DNA from: Streptococcus cuniculipharyngis
Lineage (GTDB): Bacteria; Bacillota; Bacilli; Lactobacillales; Streptococcaceae
Direction of reading: 5' to 3'
Assembly: GCF_007859195.1 (NCBI RefSeq)
Contig: NZ_VOHL01000002.1
Span: forward strand, 124,001 to 188,000
Length of the DNA stretch: 64,000 bases
The position numbers and the translations under genes were made by a program. Positions 57,636 through 64,000 of this stretch are shown here, one piece after another (the first letter of the stretch is position 1; each line of letters opens with the position of its first letter). Under the pieces are notes generated by a model that worked only from the letters and a program-made list of their open reading frames with translations, was not told the origin of the DNA and searched no databases.

Positions 57636-58478
57636 CTAAATTTTCTTGACTTCAATATGCCAGTTAGAACCAACACCAACATTATAGGCCTTAGCAAAAG
57701 ACCCCTGATTGATGGCTAGCCCCAAACGATAAAGTGAGTTAATATACAAAATTGGCTGACCAATGCGGACATCTGCAAAGGATTTGCCATAAGTGACCTG
57801 ATTTTGATAAACCAACATGTCATTATTGTAGATGGTCACTTCAAAACGGTCGTTAAACTCTGGAGCCAAGGTGTAAAATTCTTCTCGCGTAATAGATGTC
57901 CACAAGGAACCAAAGCGGACATCCAAGATATCAACTGTCCCCTTAACCAAATCTGGCTCAACCACTGTGTCCACCACTGACAATTCAACAATATTGTCCA
58001 CAGATAGTTCTGGTCCTACCTCTTCAAAACTGATGTGCCCACTGGCTAGTTTGGCTCCTGTATAGGCATAGACATCACGGCCGTGGAAAGTATAAGAGTG
58101 TTCGGTGTCTTGACGACGGTTTTTGACCTCAGAAATTTCTCGCACCGCCTTAATCCCCACATGCTTTTTGATATAAGACAGGGTACCATTATCTGGCGTG
58201 ACAATATAATGATTTTGTTCGGTCAAGGCAACCACACTTTTACGCTTGGAGCCAACACCTGGGTCAACCACCGACACAAAGGTCGTTCCCTGAGGCCAGT
58301 ATTCTACCGTCTGAAAGAGGCGATAGCTACCCTCAAAAATATTATAGGGCGTAATATCATGGGTCAGGTGATGGATACCTAGACTAGGCTCTTCCTGCAA
58401 GGCCACCCCAATCATGGCTGATACTGCCCCGTCAACCAAGCCAAAATCCGACTGTAGCACTAATAAATTATTGGTCAT
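57636..58478 (-). CDS. SAM hydroxide adenosyltransferase (DUF62)
   Basis: 280 residues of the family that includes fluorinase and SAM hydrolases, which split S-adenosylmethionine to adenosine and methionine using an activated water. N-terminal QSDFGLVDGAVSAM holds the conserved Asp. SVVDPGVGSKRKSVV and YTFHGRDVYAYTGA supply the further active-site residues of the D-R-H triad, and the C-terminal beta domain ends YNVGVGSNWHIEVKKI. First gene of the ECF operon. Confidence 0.9.
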   Translation of the reverse strand: MTNNLLVLQSDFGLVDGAVSAMIGVALQEEPSLGIHHLTHDITPYNIFEGSYRLFQTVEYWPQGTTFVSVVDPGVGSKRKSVVALTEQNHYIVTPDNGTLSYIKKHVGIKAVREISEVKNRRQDTEHSYTFHGRDVYAYTGAKLASGHISFEEVGPELSVDNIVELSVVDTVVEPDLVKGTVDILDVRFGSLWTSITREEFYTLAPEFNDRFEVTIYNNDMLVYQNQVTYGKSFADVRIGQPILYINSLYRLGLAINQGSFAKAYNVGVGSNWHIEVKKI

Positions 58479-58510
58479 ACATTGCCTTTCTTTTTCATAA
58501 GATAGATTCT

Positions 58511-58519
58511 ATTTTATCA
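58511..58519 (-). promoter_or_regulatory. Extended -10 of the SAM hydrolase-ECF operon
   Basis: TGATAAAAT on the minus strand, about 35 bases before the start codon. The -35 is not clear. Confidence 0.5.
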
Positions 58520-58561
58520 TAAGTCCTACTATTTTTGTAGGCTATACTTTTCATGAAAAAT

Positions 58562-58586
58562 ATATAGATATAAACTATATCTATAT
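58562..58586. promoter_or_regulatory. A/T-rich palindrome upstream of the SAM hydrolase promoter
   Basis: Perfect arms ATATAGATATA/TATATCTATAT (11 bases each) with spacer AAC, 40-50 bases upstream of the -10. Followed by the sstT terminator. A repressor or activator site is possible. Confidence 0.35.
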
Positions 58587-58590
58587 TCAT

Positions 58591-58621
58591 AAAAAGAAAG
58601 TTGAGTCTAACTCAACTTTCT
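58591..58621 (-). terminator. Terminator of sstT
   Basis: 11-base arms AGAAAGTTGAG/CTCAACTTTCT, 5-base loop, then TTTTTAT on the minus strand. Confidence 0.85.
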
Positions 58622-58627
58622 GAAGTG

Positions 58628-59836
58628 TTATTTTTTACCCCAAGCTGATTTTTCAGCTACGGCTGTGAAAAGAACGTCGGTTGATGAGTTGATGGCTGTT
58701 TCACATGAATCCTGGATAACACCGATAATGAAACCAACACCAACAACCTCTGAAGCAATATTGCTATCAATACCAAACAAGCTACATGCCAAAGGAATCA
58801 AGAGCAATGAGCCTCCTGCAACCCCTGAAGCACCACAAGCTGACAAGGCTGCCACCACACTAAGCAAGAAGGCTGTTGGAAAGTCAACGGCAATGCCCAA
58901 GGTATTAACCGCTGCTAGAGTCAAGACGGTAATGGTGATGGCTGCGCCACCCATGTTGACCGTTGCCCCAAGAGGGATTGACACTGAATAAGTGTCTTCA
59001 TTCAAGCCAAGGTCCTTACAGAGTTTCATGTTTACTGGGATATTGGCTGCGGAACTACGGGTAAAGAAGGCTGGCAGACCACTTTCTTTCAAACAACGGA
59101 AAACCAAGGGATAAGGATTTTCCTTCATCATGATAAAGGCAATCAGCGGGTTGACTACCAAAGCCACCACTGCCATGGTACCTACCAAGACAAGAAGCAA
59201 ACGACCGTAAGTGGTCAAGATTTCCATTCCATTTTCAGAAATGGTTGAAAAGACCAAGCCCATGATACCAAAAGGTGCTAGGCTGATGACCCAAGTCACG
59301 ACCTTAGAGGTCGCATCTGCCACCTGACCAAGACCGTCCTTAACAGCATCACTAGCCTGACGCAAAGCCAAACCAAAGAGAACCGCCCAAGACAGAACCC
59401 CGATATAGTTAGCATTGGCAATGGCATTGATTGGATTATCCACAATATTGGTAATAAAAGTGGTAAAAACTTCAGCAATGCCTTGTGGGGCAGATGACGT
59501 ATCACTGCTAGCCCCAGCTAAATTCAGTGTCACTGGGAAAAGGAAGCTAGCGATAACCGCCACAAAGGCTGCAGCAAAGGTTACCAAGAGATAAAGAGCG
59601 ATGATACTTTTCATCTTGCTCTGATGCCCTTGACGACTTTGCGAGAGGGCATGGGCCACCAAAACAAAGACCAAGATAGGCGCTACACCTTTTAGGGCAC
59701 CAACAAAGACTGTCCCAAAGAGACCAATAACTGACCATGATGGCACAAGTAAACCTAAAATAGCACCAATGACCACACCAATAATAATCCGTTGAATCAG
59801 GCTAAGCTTCCCCCAAGCCTGCAAAATATTTTTCAT
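58628..59836 (-). CDS. sstT: Serine/threonine:Na+ symporter SstT
   Basis: 402 residues, dicarboxylate/amino acid:cation symporter fold with about 8 helices: [28 protein letters not shown], the re-entrant loop region [37 protein letters not shown] (SstT-specific) and [19 protein letters not shown] start at ATG 59836 with GAGGT upstream; the longer open frame (25 codons) is promoter region. Confidence 0.95.
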   Translation of the reverse strand: MKNILQAWGKLSLIQRIIIGVVIGAILGLLVPSWSVIGLFGTVFVGALKGVAPILVFVLVAHALSQSRQGHQSKMKSIIALYLLVTFAAAFVAVIASFLFPVTLNLAGASSDTSSAPQGIAEVFTTFITNIVDNPINAIANANYIGVLSWAVLFGLALRQASDAVKDGLGQVADATSKVVTWVISLAPFGIMGLVFSTISENGMEILTTYGRLLLVLVGTMAVVALVVNPLIAFIMMKENPYPLVFRCLKESGLPAFFTRSSAANIPVNMKLCKDLGLNEDTYSVSIPLGATVNMGGAAITITVLTLAAVNTLGIAVDFPTAFLLSVVAALSACGASGVAGGSLLLIPLACSLFGIDSNIASEVVGVGFIIGVIQDSCETAINSSTDVLFTAVAEKSAWGKK

Positions 59837-59869
59837 AAGATACCTCACTAAAAATTCAATATAATTACT

Positions 59870-59898
59870 ATAATATAGGAAAATACTTAAAAATTCAA
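59870..59898 (-). promoter_or_regulatory. Promoter of sstT
   Basis: TTGAAT (59893-59898), 17-base spacer, TATTAT (59870-59875) on the minus strand. Confidence 0.6.
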
Positions 59899-59940
59899 GC
59901 AAATTTGCCAAATTTTTTTATTTATCATCAATGGCCCCTA

Positions 59941-59969
59941 TTGACGAATAATTCTCTGTAAGATAGAAT
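59941..59969 (+). promoter_or_regulatory. Promoter of brnQ
   Basis: TTGACG (59941-59946), 17-base spacer, TAGAAT (59964-59969), about 58 bases before the ATG. A short hairpin (GAAAGT/ACTTTC, 59980-59996) followed by TATTTTTG lies in the leader. Confidence 0.7.
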
Positions 59970-60026
59970 AGTTAGCAAGGAAAGTACTGAACTTTCTATT
60001 TTTGTTGTCATTCTAAAAGGAGAAAT

Positions 60027-61403
60027 ATGAAACAGATTCAAAATAAATACCTCGTCATCGGTTTAATGCTTTTTGCCATGTTCTTTGGCGCCTCTAACCT
60101 GACCTACCCTGCTTTCTTGGGAATTTATTCCGGAAGCAACCTCTGGTTAGCCATCCTAGGCTTTTGCTTATCAGCAGTAACCCTACCGCTCTTGGCCGTC
60201 ATTGCCATCGCTTATTCTGGTAACGATAATGCCCAAGACATGATTGAGCAGCGGGTCTCAAAATGGTTTGCTGTCAGCTTCATGGTTGTCCTCAACCTAA
60301 CCATCGGGCCCCTCTTCTCAATCTCTCGGACAGGAGCCGTCTCTTTTTCTGTCGGAATCGCCCCCTTTTTTGGTACAGGCTTAGTCAGTAAACTTATCTA
60401 CGGCCTAATTTTCTTTGGCTTGACCTATCTTATTGCTGTTAAACCTAGCAAAATTGCGGATAACATCGGTAAATACCTGACACCAGCTCTCCTGCTAGTC
60501 ATTGCAACCCTAGTTTTAGGCTCTTTTATCAGCCCTGCGGCAGTACCAGCTACCAGGAGCTACAATGCTGCTAGCGACTTATCTAATGCCTTTGCTGATC
60601 TTCCATTCATTGCAGGTCTCTTGCAAGGTTACGGTACTCTGGATGCCCTAGCTGCCTTTATGTTCATTACCGTTGTGATTAATTCTGCCAAGCAATTTGG
60701 GGCCAAAAGTAAACATGACATTGCTGGAGTCTCACTCAAAGCTGGTTTGATTACGACCGCCTGTCTGGCCATTATTTACCTCTTTGTTGCCCGTCTCGGC
60801 TCCATGTCTCAAGGTCTCTTTCCAATGACCGATGGCCTTTTTACTCTCAACGGTGTGGGGATTGATGGAGGAACCGTCCTCAGTATCGCAGCTCGAAACT
60901 ACTTTGGAACCTTTGGACAAGTAACCCTATCCCTAGCTGTTTTTCTGGCTTGCTTGTCAACGTCATCTGGTCTAGTTGTTGCTAGCGCAGATTATTTCCA
61001 TACCCTACTTCCTAAATTATCACATACCAGCTGGTCAGCCATCATGACCTTGATTGGTACCTTCCTTTACTTCAGTGGACTTAGTGGCATTATTAAAGCC
61101 TCGCTAGCCATGCTCTTTTTCCTTTATCCATTGGCTATCGCCCTTATCGTTCTAACCCTAAGTGGCAAATGGTTCAAAGAAAGTAAGACCGTTTATAGAA
61201 CGACTCTCATTTTCACTGCGATTGCCGCTCTCTATGATTCTCTTGCTACCTTGGCAGGTCAACTCAACCTCGAGTTTATCCCAAGTGGTATTGCGAATTT
61301 CTTTACCAAGGTTGTTCCTCTAGGACAATTCCAACTGGGCTGGATCTGCTTTGCCTTCCTTGGTTTTGTCATTGGTTTAATGCTTGATAAACGTAAATCT
61401 TAA
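60027..61403 (+). CDS. brnQ: Branched-chain amino-acid:cation symporter BrnQ
   Basis: 458 residues with about 12 membrane helices of the LIVCS family: KYLVIGLMLFAMFFGASNLTYPAFLGI at the start (conserved FGAGN-like motif, here FGASN), GPLFSISRTGAVSFSVGIAP, GYGTLDALAAFMFITVVINSAKQFG. Imports Leu, Ile, Val. RBS AAGGAG, 7 bases upstream. Monocistronic with a strong terminator. Confidence 0.95.
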   Translation: MKQIQNKYLVIGLMLFAMFFGASNLTYPAFLGIYSGSNLWLAILGFCLSAVTLPLLAVIAIAYSGNDNAQDMIEQRVSKWFAVSFMVVLNLTIGPLFSISRTGAVSFSVGIAPFFGTGLVSKLIYGLIFFGLTYLIAVKPSKIADNIGKYLTPALLLVIATLVLGSFISPAAVPATRSYNAASDLSNAFADLPFIAGLLQGYGTLDALAAFMFITVVINSAKQFGAKSKHDIAGVSLKAGLITTACLAIIYLFVARLGSMSQGLFPMTDGLFTLNGVGIDGGTVLSIAARNYFGTFGQVTLSLAVFLACLSTSSGLVVASADYFHTLLPKLSHTSWSAIMTLIGTFLYFSGLSGIIKASLAMLFFLYPLAIALIVLTLSGKWFKESKTVYRTTLIFTAIAALYDSLATLAGQLNLEFIPSGIANFFTKVVPLGQFQLGWICFAFLGFVIGLMLDKRKS

Positions 61404-61439
61404 TCTAGAAACACTGGAACTTATTAGATTACTTATTCA

Positions 61440-61478
61440 AAATCTTAGCCCTGTTGCTCACAGGGCTAAGATTTTTTA
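61440..61478 (+). terminator. Terminator of brnQ
   Basis: Arms AAATCTTAGCCCTGT and complement, 5-base loop, then TTTTTT. Confidence 0.9.
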
Positions 61479-61484
61479 GTTATT

Positions 61485-61778
61485 GTCATTCTAAAAACAG
61501 GTCATGGTCAACATACCCTTTGGTTAAAAATTTGCCATTCTCTTGCCCCAGCTAACGGGGATAAACCAATCTTCCTCGTCTCTTACCTCAAATTTCTGTA
61601 CCAACCATACTATAAGACAAGATTTCCATCAGCACTGCTTGATTGGTGCAAAGCTGAATCAGAAAAGTCCAACGTTACCTAATGAGATTAGCGAAAAACG
61701 ATGGTCTCTCTAATATGAACAACACCTAGTCAAACCTGATTAACGTCTACAAACTGGTATGTCTTCCACCCTGATGAC
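61485..61778. other. Gene-poor stretch, no gene assigned
   Basis: After the brnQ terminator there is no intact gene. One plus-strand frame is open for 65 codons (61485-61682, LVSYLKFLYQPYYKTR) but it has no start codon and no recognisable similarity. No repeat or transfer RNA was seen. Possibly a relic. Confidence 0.3.
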
Positions 61779-61828
61779 AAAATCCCCTTGCCATTAGATA
61801 AAAATCAATGGTAAGAGGATTTTTACTT
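61779..61828 (-). terminator. Terminator of the metNI operon
   Basis: Arms AAAATCC-CTT-CCATT and complement with two mismatches and an 11-base loop, then TTTT on the minus strand. Confidence 0.7.
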
Positions 61829-61838
61829 CCAAAGCCTA

Positions 61839-62531
61839 TTATTTATGGCTCACTTTTTTGGTGATAAAGTCACCTAAAAATTGAATGGCAAAAATCAAAA
61901 TTAGAATAATCAGAGTTGCCACCCAGGTCACATCGTTGTTGTAGCGGTTATAACCATAAGAAATGGCAACATTTCCCAAACCGCCAGCACCGATGGCTCC
62001 AGCCATGGCTGTTTCACCAACCAAGGAAATCAAGGTCACCGTTGACACTCGGATTAAATCAGGCAACCCCTCTGTCAGATAAACCTTGACAATGTCCCAA
62101 GTGGTCGCACCTGACGCCTGAGCCGCCTCAATAATGCCCTTGTCCAGCTCAGATAGGACCACCTGCACCTGACGAGCAAAGAAAGGAAAGACTGCCACTG
62201 AGAGGGAAACATTGGCCGCATCCGGCCCTAGCATGGTTCCAACCAAGAACAAGGCCACAGGGAACATGACGGCTAGCAGCAGAATGAAAGGAATGGCCCG
62301 AAAGACTGAGGTGACCTTATCTAGCAACCAAAACACAGGTTTATTTTCAAGCACACCCCCAGGACGAGTCATGACAAGGAGCAACCCCGCCACCAAGCCC
62401 AAGAGGCCACCAATGATAAAGGGAATAACTGTCATATAAAGGGTATTGAAGATAGCTGTTCCCCAGCCTGCATCACCTGACCACCCCAAGGCATAGACAT
62501 TGGGAAGGTATTTTTCTATTAGTTCAATCAT
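61839..62531 (-). CDS. metI: Methionine ABC transporter permease
   Basis: 230 residues, about five membrane helices, with the EAA loop EAAQASGATTWDIVKVYLTEGLPD. RAIPFILLLAVMFPVALFLVGTMLGP and VSTVTLISLVGETAMAGAIGAGGLGNVAI are the MetI/MetP signature. Directly follows metN (no gap). Known in streptococci as MetP; part of MetQ-MetN-MetP methionine uptake. Confidence 0.95.
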   Translation of the reverse strand: MIELIEKYLPNVYALGWSGDAGWGTAIFNTLYMTVIPFIIGGLLGLVAGLLLVMTRPGGVLENKPVFWLLDKVTSVFRAIPFILLLAVMFPVALFLVGTMLGPDAANVSLSVAVFPFFARQVQVVLSELDKGIIEAAQASGATTWDIVKVYLTEGLPDLIRVSTVTLISLVGETAMAGAIGAGGLGNVAISYGYNRYNNDVTWVATLIILILIFAIQFLGDFITKKVSHK

Positions 62532-63596
62532 CTAGGCACCTCTTTTCAAAATCACCACAGACACCCCTGCTTTCTCCAAAGCAGTCAAGGCACTGGCTAG
62601 GTTATCCGTCTGACCTGACAGAACAACCACCAATTCCCCCACAGGGACATGGTCTAAAATTTCAATGTTACCGTATAAAATATTGGCACTGACATCAAAT
62701 TCCTTATAAATTTGATTAAGGATAGGCTCATCGGTTGATGTGCCGGCATATTTCAACTCAACCAGAAGAGAATTGGCGGCCAGATTGGCAACGATATCTT
62801 GTTTTTCAATCTTGGTCAAGGCCTCACCAATTCCTGTTGCGGTCTGAATAAATTCCTGAGTCAAGGTCTGCTTAGGATTTGAGAAAATCTCCAAGACCGT
62901 GCCTTCTTCAATCAGAACGCCATTTTGCATGACAGCCACTCGGTTACAAATATCCTTGACAATCTGCATCTCATGGGTGATCATGACGATGGTCAAGCCC
63001 AATTTTTCATTCAAATCCTGCAAGAGGGCTAAGATTTGCTTGGTTGTTTTAGGGTCCAAGGCACTGGTTGACTCATCTGAAATCAAGATTTTCGGGTCAT
63101 TGGCAAGGGCACGAGCAATGGCTACCCGCTGTTTTTGCCCGCCAGACAGTTGAGACGGGTAATTTTCTGCCCGATCCGCCAAGCCCACCAAGTCCAAGAG
63201 TTCCGTGACTTTCTTGTCTTTTTCTTCCTTGGTCAGAGCAGAATGTTTGAGGGCAAAGGCCACATTTTCACGGGCCGTCTTTTGTGACATGAGGTTAAAA
63301 TGCTGGAAAATCATGCCAATGTCACGGCGTTTTTCTCTTAATTGACTGGCTGACAAAACCGTCTTATCTTGGTCAAAGAGCAGATCGCCATCCACCACCA
63401 CACGACCAGCCGTTGGTTTTTGGAGCAGGTTAATCACCCGCACTAGGGTTGATTTCCCCGCACCAGAGTAGCCCACAATGCCATAGATATCCCCTTGATT
63501 GATGGTGACCGTCACGTCTTTAACGGCCTCAATCACCCGCTTTTTCTGCTGAAAGGTAATATCAATATGCTCTAATTTTATCATCTCATTAGCCAT
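62532..63596 (-). CDS. metN: Methionine ABC transporter ATP-binding protein
   Basis: 354 residues: Walker [10 protein letters not shown] (about 38), Q-loop FQHFNLMS, signature LSGGQKQR, Walker [13 protein letters not shown] (with ISDES instead of LLDEP), H-loop ITHEMQ, and a C-terminal NIL (methionine-sensing, trans-inhibition) domain at about 275-350. It overlaps the peptidase gene by 8 bases. Confidence 0.97.
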   Translation of the reverse strand: MANEMIKLEHIDITFQQKKRVIEAVKDVTVTINQGDIYGIVGYSGAGKSTLVRVINLLQKPTAGRVVVDGDLLFDQDKTVLSASQLREKRRDIGMIFQHFNLMSQKTARENVAFALKHSALTKEEKDKKVTELLDLVGLADRAENYPSQLSGGQKQRVAIARALANDPKILISDESTSALDPKTTKQILALLQDLNEKLGLTIVMITHEMQIVKDICNRVAVMQNGVLIEEGTVLEIFSNPKQTLTQEFIQTATGIGEALTKIEKQDIVANLAANSLLVELKYAGTSTDEPILNQIYKEFDVSANILYGNIEILDHVPVGELVVVLSGQTDNLASALTALEKAGVSVVILKRGA

Positions 63597-64000
63597 AACT
63601 CTTTATTAACTCCTCTACTAATTTGACATGGCGATAATAATCCACCACCCTAACATTTTCATCACCGGCATGGTCACGACTATTGGCATTACCCATCCCA
63701 AAAGCCGCAATCGGTACACCTAGCTGGGCAAAAACCGTGTGCATAGGCCCTGTTCCGGCCGAAGTTGGCAAGATGGCCAGCCCTTCGGGATAGTACTTGG
63801 CTGCCAAATCAATGACACGCACAATGGCAGGATGGCTCATATCACTGCGATAGCTTTTCTCGCCCAAGGTATAGGTCAAGTCAACCTGCTCAAACCCATT
63901 TTTTACCAGCTGAGCCTTGACCTTGTTAAACACATCTTGCGGACTAAGATGGGGCACCAGACGAATTTCTAACTTGGCTTGGGCCTGACCAGGCAGAATG
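63589..64000 (-). CDS. M20 family metallopeptidase, C-terminal part (cut by window edge)
   Basis: Only the last about 137 residues are in the window. The minus-strand frame enters with [22 protein letters not shown], the dimerisation-domain strand of M20 peptidases, and continues to [40 protein letters not shown], the family C-terminal with the zinc-region His. No internal start is credible, because the frame stays open to the edge. In streptococci an M20/M25/M40 peptidase of this kind sits before metN and after metQ; it may process methionine-containing peptides or N-acylated amino acids. Confidence 0.9.
   Translation of the reverse strand, partial: ILPGQAQAKLEIRLVPHLSPQDVFNKVKAQLVKNGFEQVDLTYTLGEKSYRSDMSHPAIVRVIDLAAKYYPEGLAILPTSAGTGPMHTVFAQLGVPIAAFGMGNANSRDHAGDENVRVVDYYRHVKLVEELIKSYG

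Noticed and set aside
1..64000. CRISPR arrays, insertion sequences, prophage, tRNA or rRNA genes
   Set aside because: No array-like repeats, transposase motifs, integrase with att repeats or tRNA cloverleaf was seen on either strand. The only recombinase-like gene is the housekeeping XerD-like one.

Overview
The window is about 64 kb of low-GC Firmicute chromosome and is almost certainly from a Streptococcus. The evidence is the gene order and the proteins: gpsB-rnpB-rRNA methylase-mapZ next to luxS, recU-pbp1A, rsmH-ftsL-pbp2x-mraY, xerD-like with scpA-scpB-rluB-yidD, nrdR-dnaB-dnaI-der, SNF2-orf-murC-GNAT-mltG-greA, and metN-metI behind an M20 peptidase. MapZ and the XerD-like protein are characteristic of streptococci and close relatives. 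I cannot fix the species. Pbp1A and Pbp2x are close to, but clearly different from, the pneumococcal proteins as I remember them. No rRNA, tRNA, CRISPR, prophage or insertion sequence is visible. This is a core-genome region with a few accessory insertions and decayed stretches.

Layout. 1-8.9 kb: RNase Y (cut by the left edge), LuxS, the division-site protein MapZ, a 23S rRNA methylase, RNase P RNA, GpsB, YpsA, RecU and Pbp1A, so many division and wall-synthesis genes. 8.9-12.4 kb: a zinc alcohol dehydrogenase whose promoter is flanked by two Rex-like palindromes, then the NAD salvage pair nadE-pncB. 12.4-13 kb: a gene-poor stretch with a probable decayed gene. 13-18 kb: thioredoxin reductase, a polar amino-acid (probably cystine-type) ABC importer and a DEAD-box helicase. 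18-22.6 kb: the dcw-type cluster mraY-pbp2x-ftsL-rsmH. 22.7-27.5 kb: a secreted double-PepSY protein, then a glycine T-box operon (DUF1398-glyQ-glyS-UPF0291). 27.5-34.7 kb: nagA, yidD, rluB, scpB and scpA, then the XerD-like/CbpB/phosphodiesterase/RdgB/MurI operon. 34.8-38.6 kb: small membrane and housekeeping genes, acylphosphatase and a lipoprotein YidC. 38.6-46.7 kb: greA, mltG, GNAT, murC, an unknown 207-residue protein and an SNF2 helicase. 46.8-53.7 kb: der-dnaI-dnaB-nrdR, yceD, htpX, lemA and rsmG. 53.7-58.5 kb: an operon joining a SAM hydroxide adenosyltransferase, an ECF transporter (S, fused A-A, T) and a class B sortase. 58.6-64 kb: SstT, BrnQ and the methionine importer MetNI with an M20 peptidase cut by the right edge.

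How the genes work together. Peptidoglycan synthesis and division dominate: lipid precursor steps (MurI, MurC, MraY), polymerases (Pbp1A, Pbp2x), placement factors (MapZ, GpsB, FtsL) and trimming (MltG). They are interleaved with chromosome handling (ScpAB, XerD-like, RecU, DnaB/DnaI) and ribosome biogenesis (Der, RsmH, RsmG, RluB). Amino-acid uptake is the other theme (cystine-type ABC, SstT, BrnQ, MetNI), and sulfur/SAM metabolism recurs (LuxS, MetNI, SAM hydrolase). Several promoters carry an extended -10 (TGnTATAAT) with a poor -35, while others have good -35 boxes.

The items most worth a second look are the SAM-hydrolase/ECF/sortase operon, the two-operator promoter of the alcohol dehydrogenase, the DUF1398 gene placed first behind a glycine T-box, and the XerD-like protein that has lost its recombinase residues. 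I saw no clear new defence or mobile system.
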